Part shown: positions 23,850 through 32,400 of the stretch, piece after piece | Layout: every line of letters starts with the position of its first letter | How positions within the stretch are numbered: position 1 is the first letter of the stretch | Assembly (NCBI GenBank): GCA_002471275.1 | Contig: DKPQ01000009.1 | Location: 167,522 to 231,521, forward strand | DNA length: 64,000 bases | Origin: Flammeovirgaceae bacterium UBA7330 | GTDB taxonomy: Bacteria > Bacteroidota > Bacteroidia > Cytophagales > Cyclobacteriaceae | Direction of reading: 5' to 3' | Translations under genes and position numbers: made by a program | Notes under the pieces: generated by a model | What the model saw: the letters and a program-made list of their open reading frames with translations, nothing else | Told to the model about the DNA's origin: nothing | Database searches by the model: none

Positions 23850-26800
23850 ATGAATAAAGGAGCCATCATAACACTGATCTTGACGTTGCTTTCCTCTGCA
23901 ATACAGGCTCAGAGCGTATTTTCTGATGGTTCCTGGTTCAAACTTGGGGTAACTGAAACTGGCATTTACAAAATCGATCGAGACTTTATGGCCAGTGTTC
24001 TTGGTATCAATGTCTCAAACCTGGATGCCAACACGATCAAACTATATGGGTTCAATGGCGGTTTGCTACCTCAGCAAAATAGCGCTCCATGGTACAGTGA
24101 CCCACCTGAAATACCTATGCATAGTTCTGGGACTGCTGATGGATCATTTGATGTCGGGGACTACCTGTTGTTTTTTGCACAGTCACCCCACAAAGCCATA
24201 CTCAAGAAGAACGGAGAACTTGATTATGAGAAAAACCTGTATTCAGATACCGCTTACTATTTTCTAACATTCGGAGGTGAACAAGCAAGATTAATTGAAA
24301 CTATTGAAAACCTCAGTTCAGGCTCTGCATCTGCAACCATTAATACTTTCAACGACTACATCACACACGAAGTAGATGAAACGAATATCCTATTCTCGGG
24401 CAGGGAATGGTATGGTGAACGTTTCGGATCCTCTGGCGGAGTGACATCCAAGAACTTTAATTACACAGTGGAAGGTATCCGGGATTCCATTGGGGTCTAC
24501 ACGAGACTGATTGGGCAATCCGAATCTCCGACATCATTTGACATTCTTCTGGACCAACAGGTGCTGGGACAAGTGGCCATTGATTCCATACCCTCTGTAA
24601 CCAGTTACAGCGACTTTTCCAGGGTACGCTACACTTTTCGCGGGACAGAGCAATTTGGCGATTTCTTTCGAATCGGGCAAGCTTCGAATAATCTTCAGCT
24701 CACATTCAGGTTCAATGTAGGTACAGCTTCCTCTAGCAGAGCCTATATTGACTATTTCATTCTTGGTTTCGAAAGAAACTTAAGGCTTTACGGAAACCAA
24801 ACCCGATTCAGGTCTGTAAAGTCAGCAGGTAATTCACTCACATATGAGGTTGGTATTCCTACAGGTAATCAGGAGGTAGTTGTCTGGGATATCACTGATC
24901 CTGCCGTTCCAAAAGTTCAATCCTTTCAGAAGTCAGCGGGTTCTTTGACATTCACTGCTGCGGCAGATTCTCTCGTAAATGAGTACATCATTTTTGAAGG
25001 GAATGATTTTCCCACACCCGCGTATTATGGATCTGTATCAAATCAAAATATAAAAGGGAAAGCTAATGTAGAAGGTGTGGTCATTACCGTGCCGGAGTTT
25101 TTGTCAGAAGCCACACGTCTTGCTTCATTTCATGAAATGCATGATGGACTGGCAGTGGCGGTAGTTACTACCAGGCAGATCTATAATGAATTTTCAAGTG
25201 GCCGACAGGATATTACTGCCATCAGAAACTATCTAAAGTATTTATGGGAAAACGGCAACCGCCTAAAATACGCCCTTCTGATGGGAGATGCTTCTTTCGA
25301 TTATAAAAACCGTGTAAGTAACAACACCAATTTTGTGCCTGTGTATGAATCCAGACAATCCCTTCATAGGCTCTACAGTCATTCATCTGATGATTATTAC
25401 GGATTTTTTGAAGTAGACGAAGGCTTCTGGGATGAAGGTATTTTGGAGCTGTACAACGGTACACGATTCCCGTTTGACTACACGGACCATACCCTCGAAA
25501 TCGGCATTGGCAGGCTTCCTGTGAAAACTAAAGAAGAGGCGACTGATGTAGTAAATAAAATCATCCGATATGCTACCAGCGTCAATGCGCTTGGCAAATG
25601 GCGTACTGAGGCAGTGTACATGGCCGATGATGGAGACGGTACCATACATATGCGCCAATCAGAAACGGTCAATAAAATAGTGAGAGATGGACATCCGGAA
25701 ATAAAAGTAGCCAGACTCTATCTTGATGAATTTAATACGGTGGAGTCCATGCAAAATGCATTTCTTGACAATATGGCTGAAGGGGCACTCATACTTGACT
25801 TTCTGGGCCATGGAAGTCCCTCTGCTTTGATGCAGCGGAATGAGGAAAATCAGCTAAAGACTGTAATAACTATCCCACTACTTAGCGAGCTCAAAAACAG
25901 GCATAGATTGCCACTATTTATGACCGCCACGTGCAACTTTGGTCAGTATGACAATCCTACCTTTGTATCCGGAGGGGAAAACATGATGTTAAATCCTAAT
26001 GGTGGGGTAATTGCCCTGCTAACGACTACCCGTGCGGTATTCTCATCCACTAATCTTCTATTGAATGAATCTTTTCAGGAAGCCGTTTTTACCAAGCAAG
26101 ATGGACAATACCCCCGGCTAGGAGATGTGATTCGACAGGCAAAGAACAATAGCCTGGCTGGTCCTATCAATCGTAATTTCGCATTGATTGGTGACCCTAT
26201 GCTTATGCTGAACTATCCTGGTTATGAGATCAGGTTTGACAAACTAGAGAGCCAAGCGGACACCGTAAGTGCTCTGGAGAAAGTTACGATATCGGGTGAA
26301 ATATGGGCGGTAGATCAACGGGCTGATAATTTCGAGGGAACGGCCATCGTCACGGTATTGGATATTCCCCGCGAAAAAAGCACCCTTGGTCTGGCCAATA
26401 ATTCATTTATTTATGAAGAACAATCCAACGCCCTTTTTAGAGGAGAGGCCTCTGTGACAAACGGTTCATTTCAGGTTTCGTTTATCGTACCAAAGAACTC
26501 AACCTATAATTACAAGAATGGAACCATTACTGCCTACGCTTTCAATGACGGTGAGATAGTAGATGCCATGGGTGCATCAAACAATTTTGTATTGGGTGGT
26601 ACTGCATCAGATATGTCGGATGATGACCAAGCCCCTACAGCCCAGCTTTACCTAAATGAACCTACCTTCAGAAACGGGGATTTAGTAGGTCCCAGCAGTT
26701 TGTTCATTGCCAATCTTAAAGATGAGAGCGGAATCAATATAAGTACCAACGGGATCAATCAGAGCATAAAATTGATATTGAACAATCTGGATCCTATCAT

Positions 26801-27275
26801 CTTAAACGATTATTACACCGCAAACCTTGATGACTACACTCAGGGAACGATTGTATATCCACTCCAAAATTTGGAGCCTGGATATTATGTGGGAGAACTA
26901 TCGGTCAGAGATACCTACAATAATTCATCCAGTTGGCCCATCGAGTTTCGAGTCTCAGACAAACCTGTACTCAATCTCTATGACGTCATCAATTATCCCA
27001 ATCCGGTACCTGTATCTGGTAGTACCACTATCTCTTTTGAACACGACAGGATTGGCGAGGAGCTAATGATTGACTTTCAGGTATATGATTCGAAGGGAAG
27101 TATTATCACCAGCAGAGACTTAGCTATTGATGACGCACCAAGAAAGATTGACTTTATCTGGGATATCGCCCCCGGTGAAGTGCAAGGAAAAGGCATCTAT
27201 TTCTTTAAAATTGAGGTGATGAGTACGCTTGACGGAGGTAGGTCTACTTCAGTAAGTCGATTAATAATTAAGTAA
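23850..27275 (+). CDS. porU: Type IX secretion system sortase PorU-like (C25 peptidase family)
   Basis: The 1141-residue protein has a signal peptide (ending AIQAQ near 21), an N-terminal beta-rich region with GSWFKLGVTETGIYKI, then a gingipain-like C25 catalytic domain. The catalytic His lies in FLGHGSPSAL (His654) and the Cys in MTATCNFGQYDNP (Cys695). An Ig-like region and a C-terminal sorting-type domain follow, with NYPNPVP near 1050 and YFFKIEV. PorU removes the C-terminal signal from type IX cargo and attaches it to the cell surface. Length is normal. It usually stands beside porV; here it is surrounded by metal genes and remnants, so it may be an extra copy or a core gene next to the island border. 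Confidence 0.88.
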   Translation: MNKGAIITLILTLLSSAIQAQSVFSDGSWFKLGVTETGIYKIDRDFMASVLGINVSNLDANTIKLYGFNGGLLPQQNSAPWYSDPPEIPMHSSGTADGSFDVGDYLLFFAQSPHKAILKKNGELDYEKNLYSDTAYYFLTFGGEQARLIETIENLSSGSASATINTFNDYITHEVDETNILFSGREWYGERFGSSGGVTSKNFNYTVEGIRDSIGVYTRLIGQSESPTSFDILLDQQVLGQVAIDSIPSVTSYSDFSRVRYTFRGTEQFGDFFRIGQASNNLQLTFRFNVGTASSSRAYIDYFILGFERNLRLYGNQTRFRSVKSAGNSLTYEVGIPTGNQEVVVWDITDPAVPKVQSFQKSAGSLTFTAAADSLVNEYIIFEGNDFPTPAYYGSVSNQNIKGKANVEGVVITVPEFLSEATRLASFHEMHDGLAVAVVTTRQIYNEFSSGRQDITAIRNYLKYLWENGNRLKYALLMGDASFDYKNRVSNNTNFVPVYESRQSLHRLYSHSSDDYYGFFEVDEGFWDEGILELYNGTRFPFDYTDHTLEIGIGRLPVKTKEEATDVVNKIIRYATSVNALGKWRTEAVYMADDGDGTIHMRQSETVNKIVRDGHPEIKVARLYLDEFNTVESMQNAFLDNMAEGALILDFLGHGSPSALMQRNEENQLKTVITIPLLSELKNRHRLPLFMTATCNFGQYDNPTFVSGGENMMLNPNGGVIALLTTTRAVFSSTNLLLNESFQEAVFTKQDGQYPRLGDVIRQAKNNSLAGPINRNFALIGDPMLMLNYPGYEIRFDKLESQADTVSALEKVTISGEIWAVDQRADNFEGTAIVTVLDIPREKSTLGLANNSFIYEEQSNALFRGEASVTNGSFQVSFIVPKNSTYNYKNGTITAYAFNDGEIVDAMGASNNFVLGGTASDMSDDDQAPTAQLYLNEPTFRNGDLVGPSSLFIANLKDESGINISTNGINQSIKLILNNLDPIILNDYYTANLDDYTQGTIVYPLQNLEPGYYVGELSVRDTYNNSSSWPIEFRVSDKPVLNLYDVINYPNPVPVSGSTTISFEHDRIGEELMIDFQVYDSKGSIITSRDLAIDDAPRKIDFIWDIAPGEVQGKGIYFFKIEVMSTLDGGRSTSVSRLIIK

Positions 27276-27630
27276 ATTTCAACGGAAATAGATATTTCTC
27301 AATCGATTCTGGTTAATATTCTTATTTTTTAGGCGTTTGAAGCATATCGTAATACTTCCTCTTTAACCAAAAAGATACTCTCACTAAAAGGATCAAAGCA
27401 CTGGATATGACACCAGCCGAATTCTTTTCCGAGGGTTTCGATTAACCTTTATCGTCATTCTTGCGTAGGCGCGAATCTCATTTTTTTCCTACACTCCTAA
27501 ACCCCAACCCTCTGATCATTAGGCACTTTTAGTTGAACCCAACCATCCTAAGTGCTAACCCTACTATCTGTTATTATTCGGAGAAATTTTTGAGCTTTCC
27601 GACTGTTCGTTATTTTTAATATACCTCACT
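27276..27630 (+). other. Intergenic region with short decayed coding traces
   Basis: No intact gene is present in these 355 bases. A short open stretch around 27333-27411 reads AFEAYRNTSSLTKKILSLKG followed by a stop; it may be the tail of a lost gene but I cannot name it. The remainder is AT-rich. It forms the boundary between porU and the HTH-porin fusion. Confidence 0.4.
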
Positions 27631-27807
27631 ATGCCAGCCAATGTTGTTACCACCGAAGACCTATACTTCTTTAAAGACGAACTGTTGGAAGAGATCAGGC
27701 GTTTATTGGAGACTCATGGTTCACCACAGCGTAAGTGGCTCAGAAGTCAGGATGTCCAGGATTTGCTATGCATCAGTGCCGGCATCCTCTATTCATCGGA
27801 AAATTAA
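27631..27807 (+). pseudogene. Truncated helix-turn-helix (excisionase-like) gene
   Basis: ATG at 27631 begins MPANVVTTEDLYFFKDELLE and continues to KWLRSQDVQDLLCISAG, the standard start of small Bacteroidota HTH proteins of the excisionase/MerR-like group found on mobile elements. At ISAG the normal continuation is lost: the sequence runs into a porin fragment and stops after SSEN at 27805-27807. The recognition part of the HTH is therefore incomplete. The breakpoint is near 27779. Confidence 0.65.
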
Positions 27808-28338
27808 GTTTCTTTCTGAAATCGAATTTGAAGAAGGCGGAGAAGAGGTAGCTATAGAATTTGCTGCCCTGGATGTCAATTTCCATCCCTTAGTTAACCT
27901 GCGAGGGGGTATAGTCATGAATCCTATCGGAGCATTTAATCAAAATCATGATGGGCCCAAATGGAAGTTTATAGACCGTCCAATCGCGGCTACCGAAATG
28001 CAACCTGGAGCAACGTAGGTTTTGGTTTGTTTGGCAAGTACTATGTTAATGATTGGGCATTCGGATATGAAGCGTATCTGACTAATGGGTTTAATGATGC
28101 CATAATAAACAACGGTGAGAATCGTACATTTTTACCTGCATCTAAAGCAAACAAGGAGCGATTTGAGGAGTCATCAAACGGTGAGCCGCTGCTCACGGGA
28201 AAAATTGCCTTCAGACATAACACAACTGCCCAGACGGTAATCAGGCTAAATTACCGTATCATGCAACAAACAGACCTATTGGGGAATCCTCCAGCCAAAA
28301 TATCAGGAATCCAGTTTGGCATTTCTTCGTATTTTTAA
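27779..28338 (+). pseudogene. Decayed second copy of the 9044-10276 porin
   Basis: Translation in shifting frames gives SSIHRKIKFLSEIEFEEGGE, then MNPIGAFNQNHDGPKWKFID and, after a frameshift near 28010, WSNVGFGLFGKYY onward. These are closely similar to the intact porin at 9044-10276. The first ~90 residues are missing (replaced by the HTH fragment), and an internal block of about 115 residues is deleted between ASSNGEPLLTGKIAFRH-type sequence and TAQTVIRLNYRIM. The end SSYF is kept and stops 2 bases before the Fur-type gene. It is clearly non-functional. Confidence 0.82.
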
Positions 28339-28340
28339 AT

Positions 28341-28853
28341 GTGCTTGAACAGACGTTAAAAAATAACAATATCAAACCAACGACAATACGCCTATTGGTG
28401 CTTAGAAAATTGATTGAATCAGAAACAGCACTTAGTCTTAGTGACCTGGTTGAAAATATTGAACAAGCTGATCGAGCAACATTGTACAGAACACTGAAGA
28501 CATTTGAAAATAAAAATCTGATTCACAGTATTGATGATGGCTCGGGTTCTGTAAAATACGGCCTTTGCGCAGTAGGATGCGGTTATAAACTTCAGGATCA
28601 ACACATTCACTTTCATTGCATGAAATGTGAGGAGACTTATTGCTTAACACAAACTAAAATACCACGAATACAAATCCCTATAGGCTTTGAGACAGCTAAT
28701 GCAAATATGGTGCTCAAAGGCACATGTGCCAACTGTTCTTCAACTTTGCAATACTCTTGCATTACATTTATACGTATATTTGCATTCAATGAAAATCACG
28801 TGCTACATATTGAGTTTTTACTTTATGGCGCTGGCTGGGCTAGCATGTGCTGA
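28341..28853 (+). CDS. Fur-family regulator, paralogue 1
   Basis: The Fur fold is clear: winged helix with IKPTTIRLLVLRKLI and the recognition helix RATLYRTLKTFENKNLIHSI, then the metal-binding dimerisation domain HIHFHCMKC, CLTQTKIP and GTCANC, giving two CxxC pairs for structural zinc. The start is GTG at 28341. Compared with paralogue 2 (38883-39305) it has about 35 extra residues after the last CxxC, which overlap the next gene in another frame, suggesting a lost stop codon. It stands upstream of DUF6660 and Czc efflux genes and is probably their zinc- or metal-responsive repressor. Confidence 0.83.
   Translation: MLEQTLKNNNIKPTTIRLLVLRKLIESETALSLSDLVENIEQADRATLYRTLKTFENKNLIHSIDDGSGSVKYGLCAVGCGYKLQDQHIHFHCMKCEETYCLTQTKIPRIQIPIGFETANANMVLKGTCANCSSTLQYSCITFIRIFAFNENHVLHIEFLLYGAGWASMC
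28747..28761. promoter_or_regulatory. Fur-family-like 7-1-7 operator (TGCAA/TTGCA)
   Basis: TGCAATA-C-TCTTGCA is a 15-bp inverted repeat with one mismatch pair, the 7-1-7 form recognised by many Fur-family proteins. It lies inside the 3' end of the Fur paralogue 1 frame, 28 bases upstream of the DUF6660 start and upstream of the -7 element at 28775. Autogenous or local control of the Czc block is plausible. Confidence 0.4.
28775..28782 (+). promoter_or_regulatory. -7 element TATATTTG for DUF6660/czc genes
   Basis: TATATTTG is a perfect TAnnTTTG element. A TTG at 28757-28759 is slightly close (15 bases) for a -33 box. The ATG at 28789 follows after only six bases, so the transcript could be leaderless or nearly so. 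Confidence 0.4.
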
Positions 28854-29109
28854 TACAGTGCCTCTGGACGATAGGGCGGATAGCATTTCAGTGATTAGCA
28901 GCACTGATGGGAATCATAACCACGAGCACCAAAGCGATTGGGACGGATGTTCCCCGTTATGCGTTTGCCATTGCTGTCATGTACACTTCGTTTCAGCAGC
29001 CGGAGTTGATTTCACACACCTCGTGAAATTACCAGCGGTTTACACTTCTTATTTTCAGGATTTCAGCAACGCTGATATCTCTGGTTTTCTTAAACCTCCA
29101 ATGTCATAA
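28789..29109 (+). CDS. DUF6660 small secreted Cys/His-rich protein
   Basis: ATG at 28789 gives a signal-peptide start (MKITCYILSFYFMALAGLAC) and is preferred over an upstream frame that only shadows the fur gene. The mature part has a metal-binding-looking centre: HNHEHQSDWDGCSPLCVCHC followed by CHVHF, with four His and five Cys in about 25 residues. It ends FLKPPMS. This pattern matches the DUF6660 family found upstream of CzcCBA genes in Bacteroidota. It is 106 aa and probably sits in the periplasm, binding Zn, Co or Cd ions before export. Confidence 0.75.
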   Translation: MKITCYILSFYFMALAGLACADTVPLDDRADSISVISSTDGNHNHEHQSDWDGCSPLCVCHCCHVHFVSAAGVDFTHLVKLPAVYTSYFQDFSNADISGFLKPPMS

Positions 29110-29262
29110 TTTCCTGCGTTTAGAAGGATCAGTATGTCTGACCGATAAAGTCTTTTATCAAGATGCAAGGTCTTTAATCATCCTGATAGCTCGCTAAACA
29201 TCCCTTCATGTGCCTTTTTTCAAAGGCATCCCTTTATTCATGTTCAATTCTATTTGTACAGC

Positions 29263-29427
29263 TTGAAAAAGCTGAATAAACACAAAAAGAAAAAAAGGAA
29301 AAGGAGAAGGAAGAAAATCACACTGAAACTGGTGCTGAAGTGGCTTTTCATTGCGCTTATTAGTGCAATTCTATTGGTAGCCATCATTCTTAGGTTTCTT
29401 CACTTCTTCTCTGTCCATGTGAAATAA
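29263..29427 (+). CDS. Small single-TM membrane protein upstream of czcA
   Basis: A short frame starting with TTG at 29263 (another TTG at 29254) encodes about 54 residues. A very basic N-terminus (KKLNKHKKKKRKRRRKK) is followed by one hydrophobic segment (LKWLFIALISAILLVAIIL) and a short tail, HFFSVHVK. The stop is 13 bases before the czcA start. The frame is too short for ordinary gene calling and has no ATG, but the composition is convincing for a tail-in membrane peptide. It may be an accessory subunit of the efflux pump; no family is recognised. Confidence 0.45.
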   Translation: MKKLNKHKKKKRKRRRKKITLKLVLKWLFIALISAILLVAIILRFLHFFSVHVK

Positions 29428-29440
29428 TTTAATAAATGGT

Positions 29441-32400
29441 ATGATCAATAAAATAATTTCTTTTTCAATAAAGAATAAATTCATTGTGGGCTTGCTTACG
29501 CTGGCCCTCATCGGAGTAGGTATCTACTCCATGTACACGGTCAATTTGGGTTCAGTACCTGATATCACCAACAATCAGGTGCAGGTAATGACTGTATCTC
29601 AAAACCTGGCCACAGAAGATATAGAACAATTCGTCACTTACCCGGTGGAATTAGCCATGGGAAATCTGCCGGGCGTTACAGAAATCCGTTCAGTATCCCG
29701 TTTCGGTCTTTCCGTGGTTACTATCGTATTTGAAGACGATATGGGGATATACAAACCCCGGCAACTGGTGCAGGAAAAGCTTAATGAGGTAAGGGATAAA
29801 ATCCCTGAGAAATTTGGCAGCCCGTCTATGGGGCCTATAACCACGGGACTCGGTGAAATCTACCAATATACCATCAAGCCTAAGCCAGGATATGATACAG
29901 TCTATACCCCTACAGAGTTGCGAACCATTCAAGACTGGATAGTAAAACGGCAAATGACATTAGTAGATGGTGTGGTGGATGTCAATGCCTTTGGTGGAAA
30001 GATCAAGCAATATGAAATCGCTATCAATCCAGAAAAACTTAATGCCCTTAATGTATCCATCTCAGAAGTTTTTGAAGCCCTTCAGCGCAATAATGTAAAT
30101 ACTGGAGGGGCTTATATAGAGAAAAACAACATGGCCAACTTCATTCGTGGAGAAGGTCTTGTGCGTTCGCTTGACGACATTCGGGATATTCTGGTACGGA
30201 ATGAAAACAACATTCCTATCACTATTGGCGATGTAGCTGAAAAGGTGCATTTTGGAAATCAGGTTCGCTATGGAGCATTCACCCAGGATGGCCAGGAAGC
30301 TGTAGGTGGAATGGTGTTAATGTTGAAAGGGTCAAACCCTAACTCGGTGATCCAGAATGTGCAGGAGCGCATGGAAAAAGTGCAGAAGTCTTTGCCTGAA
30401 GGCTTGGAAATAAAACCATTTCTTGATCGTAGTTCCCTGATTGAAAGAACTACCAGCACAGTAAAAACAAATCTTTTGGAAGGAGCACTCATTGTGATAT
30501 TCGCCCTTGTAATATTACTGGGGAGTGTTCGTGGGGGTATAATCACTGCTACCACCATTCCTCTTTCCCTGCTATTTGCCTTTATTCTGATGAAGCAATT
30601 TAATGTGTGGGCCAATCTGATGAGCCTGGGGGCTATTGACTTTGGGATTATCATTGATGGGGCAGTGATCATTATTGAAGGTACGGTATACGAGATACAG
30701 AAGCGGATCCGCTCGGGTAAAATCAAATTCAATCAGGGCGTAATGGATGAAGTGGCTTATGATGCCGGAAGTACCATGATGGGATCAGCATTTTTTGGAC
30801 AGATAATCATTCTGATTGTATTTGCCCCTATTCTATTCCTCACCGGGGTTGAGGGTAAAATGTTCCAGCCTATGGCCTATACCTTCGGTTTTGCCATGAT
30901 AGGTGCCATTATCCTTTGCCTCACTTACGTTCCTATGATGTCAGCTTTATTTATGAAGCCCATCCAGAACAAAAAGAACTGGTTTGGGAAGTTTGAACGC
31001 TGGCTGGAAAAAGTCAGTGATAAAATTATTGGGGGAATCCAATGGGCTTATTTGCCATTGCTTAAAGGTGCTTTAAGGTTCAAGACCATTGTCATCATTG
31101 TGGCTATTGTGTTACTTGGGCTTTCAGGATTCATTTTTTCACGTATGGGCGGAGAATTTGTACCCCAGCTGGATGAAGGGGATATCGCCATGCAGGCTTT
31201 GATACGTCCTGGAAGCGGATTGAGTGAAGCCATTGATGTTTCTACTAAAATTGAAACGCTTCTTCTGGACAACTTTCCTGAAATAAAAACTGCTGTAGCC
31301 AGAATCGGTGTAGCCGATATTCCTACTGACCCCATGCCGATGGACATAGCCGATATGTTTATCATCCTGGAAAAGGATATGGACAAATGGACAACAGTAG
31401 AAACAAAAGAAGAACTCATTGCAGAGATAAAGGAAATGCTGGATGAAAAACTGACGGGTGTCAACCTTGTTTTCAGCCAGCCTGTAGAGCTTCGTTTTAA
31501 TGAGTTGTTGACTGGCGTTCGTGAAGATGTGGCTGTCAAACTCTATGGTGAAGATTTAGATGTACTTGCCCAAAAAGCTGAGCAAATGGCGGAAATAATC
31601 CAGACTATTCCAGGTGTGGGTGATGTAAATCCGGAACGAACTTCTGGTTTACCTCAAATGACCGTTCGTTACAACCGTAAAAAGATTGCCCAGTATGGAC
31701 TGGACATTCAAAAGCTGAACGAATACGTGAGTGCCGCCTTTGCCGGAGGAGTAGCCGGGGTGATTTTTGAAGGAGAAAAGCGATTTGATATGGTCATCCG
31801 CTTTGATGAAAAACACCGAAGGAGCATTGATGACTTACGTACCTTATATATTGACCTGCCCGATGGTACACAAGTACCTATTAAAGAAGTAGCTGACATT
31901 AATTATGTGCCAGGCCCCATGCAGATTTCCCGTGATAATACTTTCCGCAGGACCTATGTGGGTGTCAATACCAGAGGGCGTGATGTAGAGTCGGTAGTAA
32001 CGGATATACAAGAAAAATTAGATGCAGAGCTTGATCTCGCACCCGGTTACTATATCACTTATGGAGGTGAATTTGAAAATCTTCAACGGGCCAAAAGCAG
32101 GCTGCAGATCGTTGTGCCTATCGCACTCTTCCTAATCTTTGTGCTGCTATATTTTGCCTTACAGTCATTTTCACAATCTATTATGATTTATATGGCCATT
32201 CCCCTGGCAGCTATTGGTGGTGTGTTTGCCCTTTGGTTGAGAGACATGCCATTTAGTATTTCTGCAGGTGTAGGCTTTATCGTTTTATTTGGGGTAGCAG
32301 TGTTAAATGGGCTGGTACTGATCAACCGATTCAATTCCCTGAAAGAAGAAGGGGTCACCAGTATCCGGGAACGAATTTTAACAGGAACAAAAGAACGAAT

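Noticed and set aside
27333..27411. Short coding trace AFEAYRNTSS...
   Set aside because: Too short, no start codon and no recognisable family; described only as part of the intergenic region.
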